Of a stretch of DNA of 64,000 nucleotides, positions 17,862-26,424 are shown piece by piece. This stretch comes from Paraburkholderia acidicola. GTDB lineage: Bacteria; Pseudomonadota; Gammaproteobacteria; Burkholderiales; Burkholderiaceae. A program made the translations under genes and the position numbers. The notes beneath the pieces are model-generated. The model saw only the letters and a list, made by a program, of their open reading frames with translations. It did not search any database and had not been told where the DNA came from. The DNA lies in contig NZ_MTZV01000006.1 in NCBI RefSeq assembly GCF_002362315.1, forward strand, positions 1,612,001 to 1,676,000. The letters run 5' to 3'. Each line of letters begins with the position of its first letter. The first letter of the stretch is position 1.

Positions 17862-18392
17862 TCAATGCAACGTTCTTTCTGTTTCAGACAGTGCACGTTC
17901 GACCGTGTAGTTTTTCTGCTCTGTGTATTCACTCCTGGCGACCGGTACGAAGTAGTATTTCCATTGCACCTCGCCGCCGTGGAAGAGACGATAAGTTTGA
18001 GTCGTGATGCTTCCTGGACTGCCATACCCCTGCATGGCTTTTTTGTGCGCTGTCACGAACCATGTGTTTTCCCCTTTCACAACTACCATTGCATCGCTGA
18101 TGATTTCTCCACCACCATTGAAGGTATTGAAGTGAAGGTCGTAGTCGTGGAGCCTGGTCTCGTCCTTCACGATCGGAATCATGACGAGAGCTTTGTCTGG
18201 CTCTTCCAGATAGAGCGAGTAATTGAGGTAGTAGAGGCGTGAGTTGTCGGTCAATACGCCCGCCACCAACATCAGCTTGCCTTCCTTGACCTGCCAGCTG
18301 GTTACTCCACTTTGGTATTGCTCAGCATGTGTCAACCCGCCACACACAGAAAATATTGCTGCAACAATCAAGTGAGAATATTGTCGTTTCAT
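17862..18392 (-). CDS. Hypothetical exported protein, candidate immunity protein 1 for the T6SS effector
   Basis: A 176-residue protein with signal peptide MKRQYSHLIVAAIFSVCGGL ending near THAEQ and a beta-rich mature part (LYYLNYSLYLEEPDKALVMI, GEIISDAMVVVKGENTWFV). The domain is not recognised. The ATG at 18392 is chosen because it is followed at once by the signal peptide; the frame is open to 18557, but that part overlaps vgrG and is unlikely to be used. Seven bases separate it from the vgrG stop and 40 from the effector start, so it is part of one operon. It could be an immunity protein or an adaptor; export argues for immunity. Confidence 0.6.
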   Translation of the reverse strand: MKRQYSHLIVAAIFSVCGGLTHAEQYQSGVTSWQVKEGKLMLVAGVLTDNSRLYYLNYSLYLEEPDKALVMIPIVKDETRLHDYDLHFNTFNGGGEIISDAMVVVKGENTWFVTAHKKAMQGYGSPGSITTQTYRLFHGGEVQWKYYFVPVARSEYTEQKNYTVERALSETERTLH

Positions 18393-18399
18393 GACTCGT

Positions 18400-21075
18400 T
18401 CAGCCTTCACCTTGACTTGCCCGCGCAAGATCGTTTTCTGGAATGACCTTAACCAGATCGTCTTCAGTAATAAATGGCGACGAGACTTCTTCGACGGAGA
18501 AAGGGTTGCTGTTGTCGTCTGGTTTAAGTGCATCCGACTCCAACCCGTCGTCAGCATGACTTATCTCAACCTGATGCGCCGTCCATTTATCCTCCCCGAT
18601 CTTGAGAGTCAGCGTATCGGGCGTATCGAGGATGGTTCGTGGCATGCGTCCGTCTTTGCCAATTTGACCTGCCTGCAAGATCGATCCTGTTGAGTCAACA
18701 ATCTTGAACGATCTGCCAATCCAACCGAGATCTTGCATGAGCAGGTTTGAGCCAAAGGTTGCAAAACGCAGACTGTACTTTCCACTGAGTTCACTGCGGG
18801 GCAAAACTGGGAGAACTGGGTACTGGGATTCCTTACCCTGTTTCTGGACAGTGATGACCTTGTAGAACAGGTCACCTGGGCCGCCGAGCGTGATGTTGCC
18901 GTCCTTCAACTGGACGAATGCGCCGCCGCACTCAAGGATAAGCTCCTTCTTCGCGCTGATGCGCACCGTGCCGTTGACACTCGCCACAGTTACATCCCTG
19001 TCAGCCAGCAACGACATTGCACCTCCCTGGGCCTGAATCTCGACCGGACCCTTCGCAGCGAACAGCTTGATGCCGAGCTTCTGCGCGAACACCGACACCA
19101 GTTCGCCAGTTGCTACCGTGAAGCGCTTCACAACGCTGATATCGAGGTTCCTGCCCGCCGCCGTCGAGATGTTCTCCTGCGTCGTGACCTGCACACCTGC
19201 GCCCGACACAATACCAATGGAGGCAGGCGCGCTCGCCAGAATCCCGGGCTGCTTCACGCCGTCCAGTTCATCCTTGACCTGCTTCTGCGCGTCTGTGTCA
19301 GCAGGGATGGCCTTCGCCGACATGGCCGATGCCGCCAACGCCCTCGCGATCTCCAGCGCACTCTCAATCTGTGCGATGGTGGCCTGCATGTCTAGCTGCT
19401 TCCCGGCAGCGTTGGGCTGATCGTGCGCCGACAGATGCAATCCCCTGCCCGCTCGTAGCGCGCCGTGCCCCGACGTACGCAGCTCAAATCCTTCGCCACG
19501 CTGCTCTTTCTTCCCGTCCACCAGATACCCGAGATTCAACTGGCTCTTGCCCGAGTGTTCGGTCGACAGCTTGATGCTCTCCTGCCCTTCCCAGTCCTCC
19601 ATGCGCAGCTTGTTGTTGCTCTGCGTGCGGATCACGTTGCGCGAGAGCCACCGGTCCTGATTCGTGATCAGGTCGACGGCCTGGCTGTGGTGATGGAACT
19701 GCGAAATGTAGGGCTTGTCCGGATCGCCGTCGCGGAACGCCAGCACCGCCTCGTCACCGTCGAGCGCCGGGAAGTGGAAGCCCGTCTGCAATTTGCCGGC
19801 GAAGGGTTTCGCCAGCCGCAGCGGCACACTCTCGCCGCCCGGATTCCACTCATCAAAATCGCAGTCGAAGCGGACCGTGTAATAGCCCTGCTGCGTCAGG
19901 TACGCGTACTTGTAGTCGCCCGGTGAAGTGACGCGCGCGGAGAGCGTGCCGCTGATCTTCGACCATGTGCTGTCTTCGAGCTTCAGACGAAAGCGCCGGT
20001 CCGCGGGAATCGCCCGGTAGGTGTTGCGGTACGCCTCGTCACGCGCGCCTGTGTGCGTGACCTCAATCACGACCTGCCCGTTCGGCGCGTCGGGCAACAC
20101 CTCGTCCATCTGCAGGACGCGCCCCGGTCGCAGGTCGAACGCATTGCTCTCGCCTTCGTACACGATCTGCCAGGCGATTGCTGCCTCATGGCGCAACTGG
20201 GCCTCCCACTTCGCTCCGTCCTGGTCGAGGTGATGCGTGCCATAGATATACGGCTGGCCATACGTCGTCGTGTCCTTGCTTGCGACATTGGCTTCAGCCC
20301 TGAAGCGCTCCCACGCCTGGTCGGGGTTGTAATCGGCAACCCGGAACGATGCCGGTACCGTATGCACATGGGTCTGCAACGCAGACACGGCTTCGACGCC
20401 CGACTCCATCCCCGCTGTTTCGCGATACCGCACCTTCAGTTCCGGCTGGTAGATGTAGTGATCGATGTCGTCGGCAAACACGACGACATCGCCATGCCTG
20501 CCTGGCACGATGTAGCTGTAGATCCCCTCCTGCTCCATCAGGATGTGAATGTACGGCCAGTCGGCAATCTGGTACTGGAAGCGGAACGTGCGCTGGGGAT
20601 ACTGCCGGCGTAGCCTGAAGACGAACTGGTGGCCCTTGAACCCATGACGGCGCAGGATCGCCTCGATGATCTGCGGAGCGGTCTGGTGCTGGTAGATCCG
20701 GCTCGTGCGTGTGATGTTCAGACGCACGATGTGCGCCTCAACAACGAACTGATAACTGCTGAAGTCCTTCGTCGTCTTCGTCTTGCTGAAGTGAGTGACG
20801 CAGCCCGAGAAGACCCGTGGCGCGCTACCGTCGGCCGGAACAATCGAGAAGGATGCATCCCTTCCGAGATAGTCCGCACGCGAGAGCCTGTCCCGATGCG
20901 TCAACTCGATTGTGATCCGGTACGGCTCGCCCATGCGCTCGACTGCCCTGAACGACACGACCGACAGGTCCTTCGTATTCGCGGTGCCCAGCACTTCCAG
21001 AAAATACGATTGCCTTCCGGTCAGCGACTTCAGATCCTTCGCGTATGCCGCGACTCCATCAAGCAGATCGGCCAT
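18400..21075 (-). CDS. vgrG: Type VI secretion spike protein VgrG with C-terminal extension
   Basis: An 891-residue TssI/VgrG. The gp27-like part begins with SYFLEVLGTANTKDLSVVSF; the gp5 OB-fold region includes YYTVRFDCDFDEWNPGGES and ISQFHHHSQAVDLI; then comes the DUF2345 beta-helix (RDVTVASVNGTVRISAKKEL). After it, about 150 residues form an extension containing a transthyretin-like segment (YSLRFATFGSNLLMQDLGW to LTLKIGEDKW) and an acidic tail. Such extensions in other VgrGs dock cargo effectors, which fits the effector gene downstream. It is the first gene of a minus-strand cargo operon. No intact core type VI genes are in the window; the apparatus must be encoded elsewhere. Confidence 0.93.
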   Translation of the reverse strand: MADLLDGVAAYAKDLKSLTGRQSYFLEVLGTANTKDLSVVSFRAVERMGEPYRITIELTHRDRLSRADYLGRDASFSIVPADGSAPRVFSGCVTHFSKTKTTKDFSSYQFVVEAHIVRLNITRTSRIYQHQTAPQIIEAILRRHGFKGHQFVFRLRRQYPQRTFRFQYQIADWPYIHILMEQEGIYSYIVPGRHGDVVVFADDIDHYIYQPELKVRYRETAGMESGVEAVSALQTHVHTVPASFRVADYNPDQAWERFRAEANVASKDTTTYGQPYIYGTHHLDQDGAKWEAQLRHEAAIAWQIVYEGESNAFDLRPGRVLQMDEVLPDAPNGQVVIEVTHTGARDEAYRNTYRAIPADRRFRLKLEDSTWSKISGTLSARVTSPGDYKYAYLTQQGYYTVRFDCDFDEWNPGGESVPLRLAKPFAGKLQTGFHFPALDGDEAVLAFRDGDPDKPYISQFHHHSQAVDLITNQDRWLSRNVIRTQSNNKLRMEDWEGQESIKLSTEHSGKSQLNLGYLVDGKKEQRGEGFELRTSGHGALRAGRGLHLSAHDQPNAAGKQLDMQATIAQIESALEIARALAASAMSAKAIPADTDAQKQVKDELDGVKQPGILASAPASIGIVSGAGVQVTTQENISTAAGRNLDISVVKRFTVATGELVSVFAQKLGIKLFAAKGPVEIQAQGGAMSLLADRDVTVASVNGTVRISAKKELILECGGAFVQLKDGNITLGGPGDLFYKVITVQKQGKESQYPVLPVLPRSELSGKYSLRFATFGSNLLMQDLGWIGRSFKIVDSTGSILQAGQIGKDGRMPRTILDTPDTLTLKIGEDKWTAHQVEISHADDGLESDALKPDDNSNPFSVEEVSSPFITEDDLVKVIPENDLARASQGEG

Positions 21076-21387
21076 TGCTCTTTCCTATTTGTTGCGTTGC
21101 TTCGAATCACTGCACTTCTGATCACTGCGTCGATTATTCATGTCCGCCCAGCGCGAACATTTTTACAGGAAAACTAAACGTTTTTCACGCTTCTGTGAAG
21201 CCGTGCTGCGTCGGATTCAGACAAATTTCCACCAACCGACCATCTTTGACAAAAGTTCACGCTCTGTGTATTCCAGAGGATTACTATTGCCTGTTTTTCT
21301 CTACACATAACCTTTGTTGTACTGATAGATATCTAATAATTCATTGCAATTCTCAAGAACGTCAAATAGCGAAAAATTAATTTTACG
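21076..21387. other. AT-rich spacer upstream of vgrG
   Basis: No gene is supported. The region is low in GC with several AT-rich boxes (for instance near 21310-21385) and presumably holds the vgrG promoter on the minus strand. Confidence 0.4.
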
Positions 21388-21550
21388 ATGAGTAAGAGCT
21401 TCCAGAGCGAGGTGTCCAAGGCACGCGTGCGCTCGCGGAGCGCACCAAGGTGGACGTTAGCAAGAACAACTTTAATGTCGTGCTTGGGGGTTCCGGCCAA
21501 AGGCAAAAATTGCAGTCGAGAACACGATGCCAGGTGACGGTTCGGGACGC
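21388..21550 (+). pseudogene. tssB: TssB (type VI sheath) relic
   Basis: Three pieces of TssB/VipA lie in order on the plus strand but in different frames. First is MSKSFQSEVSKARV (21388-21429), the usual N terminus of the small sheath protein. Next, after loss of about 40 residues, is ALAERTKVDVSKNNFNVVL (21429-21485), matching the family segment PLSEREKVNINKNNFDSVL. Last is VENTMPGDGSG (21515-21547), matching the VENTLAGDGSE region. The rest of the gene is gone. Recognition is from memory of the family; a protein search with the three frames would settle it. Confidence 0.72.
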
Positions 21551-21645
21551 ACTCCAAGCCCGATGGACAGACGCAGTCAAGCCGCCGAAAGCCGACCACG
21601 ATCGCGACTGACGGCACCGCATCACACGGAGAGGGAAAATCGATC

Positions 21646-21921
21646 ATGAAAATGATGGCGGTAAAAGGAAATCGCACCACCACCAACGGCTATGTGCTCG
21701 ATGGTGACCCAAGCTCACTGGACAACGGGCAACCCATCACCCGTCACATGGATCTCGCCTCGTGTGGCCGCTGCGGCAGGAATGGACCGATTTTCGGGAC
21801 GGCGAAGACGTTTGGAATAGGCAATGCACGAGGCGTACTCGATGGCGACATCGTCATGTGCGCTTGCCCCCAGGGGACGAACCGTGTGATCGCCCGCTCG
21901 ACGACGTTCTATCAGGAATAA
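21646..21921 (+). CDS. PAAR-domain protein (T6SS spike tip)
   Basis: A 91-residue stand-alone PAAR protein. It has an N-terminal VKGNRTTTNGYVLDGDPSSL, the metal-binding and fold residues in the CGRCGRNGPIFGTA region, then VLDGDIVMCACPQGTNRVIA near the C terminus. PAAR proteins form the sharp metal-bound tip on the VgrG trimer. GGAGAGG lies about 11 bases before the ATG. It is transcribed away from vgrG, with the tssB relic between them, and is followed by relics. It has no effector extension. Confidence 0.85.
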   Translation: MKMMAVKGNRTTTNGYVLDGDPSSLDNGQPITRHMDLASCGRCGRNGPIFGTAKTFGIGNARGVLDGDIVMCACPQGTNRVIARSTTFYQE

Positions 21922-22036
21922 CAGACGACACGCGAGGCCGCGCAAAGTCCATACACGCTCAGTCTGACGCCTGCGCGACTGAGATCCAGGCGTGTCGAGG
22001 TACCCATGCTCCATCCAGAACGGAAAACCTGCACGT

Positions 22037-22298
22037 ATGACCACGACTTCCGGAAAGACCTCATCAAAAAATGACGGGCGCGTGCGCGACCACAGAACAA
22101 CGCTGCTCCGCATTGCCGATGAAACGACGCATGACGTTTCCAGACTGATCCACAGCAGTGGCGGGCTGGCATTTGGCCGAGGGCTGATCACCACTATCAT
22201 CGCTCTCGTGCTCGGGTTCCTGGGTCTGCTGGGAGTGCCGGTCTTCCACTTTCCCAGTACCTGACACACCAGAATTGCGTCACATGTATTCCGTGGAC
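22037..22298 (+). pseudogene. Relic of a sterol-desaturase-family gene (N-terminal membrane region)
   Basis: The frame from the ATG at 22037 encodes a short leader, then SGGLAFGRGLITTIIALVLG and a membrane helix ending VPVFHFP, and stops at 22264. Restoring one base at about 22253 and another at about 22266 gives FHFP-EYLT-TPELRHMYSVD, the conserved start of a group of sterol-desaturase/fatty-acid-hydroxylase-type proteins as I recall them. Beyond 22298 the similarity ends abruptly. So two single-base losses and a 3' deletion have inactivated it. The family name is from memory and moderately certain. Confidence 0.5.
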
Positions 22299-22299
22299 C

Positions 22300-22549
22300 C
22301 CGATACGTTGAACGAGGCAGATGATAGTCAAGAGACGTAATTGGCGCGAATCCGCAGAATGGGCACCGCCGCAGTCCGGCCTGCAATCTGGTGCGAAGGC
22401 GAGCAAGACGACCGCCGAACTGTGTTGCGTCATATCCCTCGTAGACGGCCTGCGTGGTAATGGCAGGAATATTCGGAGCTTCGAGTTCTAGGCAAACCTC
22501 CCAGATCCGCGATCAAGGGATCCAGGAGTCTCGCCCTGACGCATTCCAT
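22300..22549 (-). pseudogene. Relic of an HNH-endonuclease-like gene
   Basis: On the minus strand, 22549-22502 reads MECVRARLLDPLIADL. After a frameshift near 22500 it continues as EVCLELEAPNIPAITTQAVY, then FGGRLARLRTRLQAGLRRC and CPFCGFAPITSLDYHLPRST, ending at about 22303. The CPFCG plus LDxxLPRSxY pattern is the zinc and HNH core of a common bacterial HNH nuclease family, although the expected Asp-His pair appears as DYH. The C-terminal zinc half is missing, cut at the same point where the sterol-desaturase relic ends. Too short and shifted to be active. Confidence 0.5.
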
Positions 22550-22627
22550 ATCGTTGAAAGTTCATGACGGACTTTATTCTCTCGGATCAATCCGGAATTC
22601 CGCCGAAACGCCATTCCCATCATTTAC

Positions 22628-22656
22628 TTGACATCTAAACTATCGAAGACTAAATT
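22628..22656 (+). promoter_or_regulatory. Sigma-70-like promoter of the anthranilate-CoA operon
   Basis: TTGACA (22628-22633) is a perfect -35 box, separated by 17 bases from TAAATT (22651-22656). The first gene starts at 22685, giving a short leader with GAGGAAC as ribosome site. The AT-rich spacer and -10 region would suit repression by the MarR-type protein encoded in the operon; this is inference. Confidence 0.6.
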
Positions 22657-22684
22657 AACCTCATCACCTACTCGAGGAACGAGC

Positions 22685-25057
22685 ATGCGTATCGTCTGTA
22701 TCGGGGGCGGCCCGGCGGGGCTGTACTTCGGGCTGTTGATGAAGGGTCGAAATCCGGCTCACGAGGTCACGGTGATCGAACGCAACCGCCCGTACGACAC
22801 GTTCGGCTGGGGCGTCGTCTTCTCGGACCAGACGCTCGGCAACCTACGCAATGCCGACGCGCCCAGCGCCGACCAGATTCTCGACGCGTTCAACCACTGG
22901 GACGACATCGAGATCCATTTCCGCGGCCAGCAGATTCGCTCATCGGGCCATGGTTTTTGTGGCATCGGTCGCAAACGTCTGCTGAATATCCTGCAAGCGC
23001 GCTGCGAAGCGCTCGGCGTGAAACTGGTGTTCGAAACCCAGGTCACCGACGACTCCGTCTATCACGCCGATCTGATCGTCGCCTGCGACGGCGCAAACAG
23101 CGCGATCCGCCAGAAGTACGCCACCACCTATCGTCCCGACATCGACATGCGCGACTGCCGCTTCGTCTGGCTCGGCACGCGCAAGCTGTTCGATGCGTTC
23201 ACGTTCGCATTCGAAGAAACCGAATGGGGCTGGTTCCAGGCACACGCGTATCGCTTCGACGACGAGACCTCGACGTTCATCGTCGAAACGCCGGAACATG
23301 TCTGGCGCGCAGCCGGTCTCGACAAGATGGAGAAGGAAGAAAGCATCGCGTTCTGCGAGAAACTGTTTGCAAAATATCTCGACGGTGAACCGTTGCTTTC
23401 GAATGCCGCGCATCTGCGCGGCTCGTCGCAATGGATTCGTTTCCCGCGCGTCGTCAATCAGGAATGGGTGCACTGGCGCAGCAACGAAGACGGCAGCACC
23501 ACGCCGGTCGTGCTGATGGGCGACGCGGCGCACACCGCGCATTTTTCGATCGGCTCGGGCACAAAGCTCGCGCTCGAAGATTCGATCGAACTCGCCAATA
23601 GCATCCGCGCGCATAGCGACGATCTCGCCGCAGCACTCGCGCACTACACCGAGGTGCGCAGCGTCGATGTGCTGCGCATCCAGAATGCCGCGCGCAATTC
23701 CACCGAATGGTTCGAACACGTCAGCCGCTATACGGCACTCGAACCGGAACAGTTCGCGTACTCGCTACTCACGCGCTCGCAGCGCATCTCGCATGAAAAT
23801 CTGCGCGCACGCGACGCGGGTTATCTGTCCACGTTCGAAGACTGGCTCGCCGCACGCGCCGGTGTCGAACGGCCGCCGGCAAAGCGCTCCGTGCCGCCGA
23901 TGTTCACCCCATTCACACTGCGCGGCGTCACACTGAAAAACCGTGTCGTCGTGTCACCGATGGCGCAGTACTCAGCGGTCGATGGTGTTGCCGGCGACTA
24001 TCACCTCATGCATCTCGGCGCCCGCGCCATGGGCGGTGCCGCGCTGGTGATGGCCGAGATGACCTGCGTATCGCCGGAAGCGCGCATCACACCAGGGTGC
24101 CCTGGCATGTATGCCTCCGAGCATCTGACCGCATGGAAGCGCATCGTCGATTTCGTGCATAGCCAGACCGACGCGAAGATCGGCATCCAGCTCGGACACG
24201 CGGGTGCAAAAGCGTCGACGCGCGTGAGTTGGGAAGGCATCGACCAGCCACTGCACGATGGCAACTGGCCGCTCGTATCGGCGTCGCCGCAGCAATATCT
24301 GCGCGGCATCAGCCAGCAGTCGCGTAAAGCGAGCGTCGATGAACTGCGTGCCATTCAGGCGCAGTTCGTGCGCTCGACTGAAATGGCCGCGGCTGCCGGG
24401 TTCGACTGGCTCGAACTGCACTGCGCGCATGGCTACTTCCTGTCGAGCTTCCTCTCACCGCTCACCAATCACCGCACCGACGAATACGGCGGCTCGCTGC
24501 AAAACCGCCTGCGCTATCCGCTACAGGTCTTCGCTGCAATCCGCGCGGTATGGCCTGCTGACAAGCCAATTTCGATCCGTATTTCCGCACACGACTGGGT
24601 CGACGGCGGCACCACGCCCGACGACGCCGTCGAGATCGCGCGTGCATTCAAGGCGGCAGGCGCCGACATGATCGACGTATCGTCGGGTCAGGTCAGCAAG
24701 GAAGAGAAGCCCGTCTACGGTCGCATGTTCCAGACGCCGTTCGCCGATCGCATCCGCAACGAAGCCGGCATTGCAACGATCGCGGTCGGTGCGATTTCTG
24801 AAGCCGATCACGTGAACAGCATCATCGCAGCCGGTCGCGCGGACCTGTGTGCGGTGGCGCGACCGCATCTCGCGAATCCGTCGTGGACGCTCAACGAAGC
24901 CGCCAAGATCGGTTATTTCGACGTTGCATGGCCGAAGCAATACACGGCGGCGAAGTCCCAACTCGAACGGAACTTCGAGCGCGAACGCGCCGTCGCGCTC
25001 GCAAACGCGCAACTGTCGCCGCTCGAAATCGCGCAACGCGCGGAAGGCACGGTATGA
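22685..25057 (+). CDS. Bifunctional aryl-CoA monooxygenase/reductase (2-aminobenzoyl-CoA or salicylyl-CoA 5-hydroxylase type)
   Basis: A 790-residue fusion. Residues 1-385 are a FAD monooxygenase of the PHBH group: MRIVCIGGGPAGLYFGLLM at the N terminus and GDAAHTAHFSIGSGTKLALE near residue 280. Residues about 410-790 are an old-yellow-enzyme domain: MFTPFTLRGVTLKNRVVVSP, GDYHLMHLGARAMGGAALVM, LHCAHGYFLSSFLSPLTNHR. This two-domain build is that of 2-aminobenzoyl-CoA monooxygenase/reductase from Azoarcus evansii and of salicylyl-CoA 5-hydroxylases. The operon content (CoA ligase, SDR, hydratase, acyl-CoA dehydrogenase, thioesterase) favours anthranilate as substrate. The start at 22685 has a good ribosome site; the next gene overlaps it by ATGA. 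Confidence 0.9.
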   Translation: MRIVCIGGGPAGLYFGLLMKGRNPAHEVTVIERNRPYDTFGWGVVFSDQTLGNLRNADAPSADQILDAFNHWDDIEIHFRGQQIRSSGHGFCGIGRKRLLNILQARCEALGVKLVFETQVTDDSVYHADLIVACDGANSAIRQKYATTYRPDIDMRDCRFVWLGTRKLFDAFTFAFEETEWGWFQAHAYRFDDETSTFIVETPEHVWRAAGLDKMEKEESIAFCEKLFAKYLDGEPLLSNAAHLRGSSQWIRFPRVVNQEWVHWRSNEDGSTTPVVLMGDAAHTAHFSIGSGTKLALEDSIELANSIRAHSDDLAAALAHYTEVRSVDVLRIQNAARNSTEWFEHVSRYTALEPEQFAYSLLTRSQRISHENLRARDAGYLSTFEDWLAARAGVERPPAKRSVPPMFTPFTLRGVTLKNRVVVSPMAQYSAVDGVAGDYHLMHLGARAMGGAALVMAEMTCVSPEARITPGCPGMYASEHLTAWKRIVDFVHSQTDAKIGIQLGHAGAKASTRVSWEGIDQPLHDGNWPLVSASPQQYLRGISQQSRKASVDELRAIQAQFVRSTEMAAAAGFDWLELHCAHGYFLSSFLSPLTNHRTDEYGGSLQNRLRYPLQVFAAIRAVWPADKPISIRISAHDWVDGGTTPDDAVEIARAFKAAGADMIDVSSGQVSKEEKPVYGRMFQTPFADRIRNEAGIATIAVGAISEADHVNSIIAAGRADLCAVARPHLANPSWTLNEAAKIGYFDVAWPKQYTAAKSQLERNFERERAVALANAQLSPLEIAQRAEGTV

Positions 25058-25845
25058 ATACGACAACGTCTACCGCATCGCTCGCGGGACAGCATGTGGT
25101 CGTTACTGGCGGCGGCAGCGGTATCGGCGCTGCCACTGCCGCCATGCTGCTGCGTGCCGGTGCACGCGTCACGCTGATGGGCCGCGATGCCGCACGGCTT
25201 GCTACGCAGAGCGAGCGACTGGCCGCACCGGACAGGGTCAACAGCGTGAGCGTCGACGTCACGCAGGAGGCGGCAGTCGAAGCGGCGTTCGCAGCTGCTA
25301 CAGCCCGCTTCGGCCCCGTCGACATCCTCATCAACAACGCAGGGCAGGCACAGGCCGCGCCTTTCGCAGCAACCGATGCCGCGCTATGGCAACGAATGCT
25401 CGACGTGAACCTGACCGGCGTGTTCCTGTGCACGCGCGCCGCGTTGCCAGCGATGCTCGAGCGCGGCTTCGGCCGCATCGTCAACATCGCGAGCACGGCT
25501 GGCCAGACCGGCTATCCGTACGTCGCTGCTTATTGCGCGGCCAAGCACGGCGTGATCGGCCTCACGCGTTCGCTCGCACGCGAGGTCGCAACTCGCGGCA
25601 TTACCGTCAATGCGGTGTGCCCGGGCTATACGGAAACCGAACTGCTGCAAGCCTCGCTCGATCAGATCACGCAAAAGACCGAGCGCAGCGAAAAGGAAGC
25701 GCGCGACGCACTGCTGCGCCAGAATCCGCAACGCCGTTTCATCGCCCCCGACGAAGTCGCGAGCACTGTGCTGTGGCTGTGCGCAGCGGGCTCCGAAGCG
25801 ATCACCGGCCAATCGATTTCCATCTCCGGTGGAGAAATCACATGA
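25054..25845 (+). CDS. SDR-family dehydrogenase of the anthranilate-CoA operon
   Basis: A 263-residue short-chain dehydrogenase starting in an ATGA overlap with the monooxygenase stop. It shows TGGGSGIG, LINNAGQAQ, the Ser in NIASTAGQTG, YCAAK as the Tyr/Lys pair, and ITGQSISISGGEIT at the end. In the pathway it is expected to act as a 3-hydroxyacyl-CoA dehydrogenase on ring-derived CoA intermediates, in the steps that resemble beta-oxidation. That role comes from operon context; the fold is seen directly. Confidence 0.87.
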   Translation: MNTTTSTASLAGQHVVVTGGGSGIGAATAAMLLRAGARVTLMGRDAARLATQSERLAAPDRVNSVSVDVTQEAAVEAAFAAATARFGPVDILINNAGQAQAAPFAATDAALWQRMLDVNLTGVFLCTRAALPAMLERGFGRIVNIASTAGQTGYPYVAAYCAAKHGVIGLTRSLAREVATRGITVNAVCPGYTETELLQASLDQITQKTERSEKEARDALLRQNPQRRFIAPDEVASTVLWLCAAGSEAITGQSISISGGEIT

Positions 25846-26399
25846 CACAGGCCACCCACGCAAAGAAGAGCGCAACCGCAGACACGAAAGCCACGCGCAA
25901 AGGCGTCGAAAAACCCGCCGATAACGTCGTCGACCTCGAAATGAGCACCGGCGCGGACAGCCATATGGGGCTGCGTCTGTGGCTGCGCATGCTGACCACG
26001 ACGAACCTCGTGCAGGCGGAATTGCGCAGGCGCCTGCGCACCGAGTTCGATACGACGTTGCCGCGCTTCGACATGATGGCGCAGCTCGAGCGCCACCCCG
26101 AAGGTCTGAAGATGACCGAACTCTCGCGCCGGTTGATGGTGACGGGTGGCAACATCACCGGCATTACGGACCAGCTCGAAAACGAAGGATTCGTCGTGCG
26201 GGACGTCGATCCGAACGACCGCCGCTCGATCAGCGTACGACTCACGCTTGAAGGCCGCGCGTCGTTCGACAAGATGGCAATCGCACACGAGCAATGGGTC
26301 GTCGAACTGTTCGGCGGTCTCGGGCTCGACGAAAAATCGCGGATGCATCAGCGTCTCGGCAAGCTTAAGAAGCATCTGCTCGACAACGTCGAACGCTGA
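25842..26399 (+). CDS. MarR-family transcriptional regulator
   Basis: A 185-residue winged-helix protein starting in an ATGA overlap, with GGTGGAG upstream. After a basic, probably flexible N-terminal 40 residues, the MarR core is seen: MMAQLERHPEGLKMTELSRR, the recognition region TGGNITGITDQLENEGFVVR and the wing DPNDRRSISVRLT. MarR proteins in aromatic-acid operons usually repress and respond to the aryl-CoA or the free acid. Being encoded inside the operon, it probably provides feedback control. Confidence 0.88.
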   Translation: MTQATHAKKSATADTKATRKGVEKPADNVVDLEMSTGADSHMGLRLWLRMLTTTNLVQAELRRRLRTEFDTTLPRFDMMAQLERHPEGLKMTELSRRLMVTGGNITGITDQLENEGFVVRDVDPNDRRSISVRLTLEGRASFDKMAIAHEQWVVELFGGLGLDEKSRMHQRLGKLKKHLLDNVER

Positions 26400-26424
26400 T
26401 GCGCACGCACTGGAGAAACATCCC

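Noticed and set aside
21715..22386. A single 223-codon minus-strand gene
   Set aside because: Only its first 30 codons look like protein (HNH relic); the rest is antisense to the sterol-desaturase-like relic and PAAR.
24847..25053. Upstream extension of the operon SDR into the monooxygenase gene
   Set aside because: The ATGA overlap at 25054 gives a standard SDR N terminus; the extension is an out-of-frame shadow.
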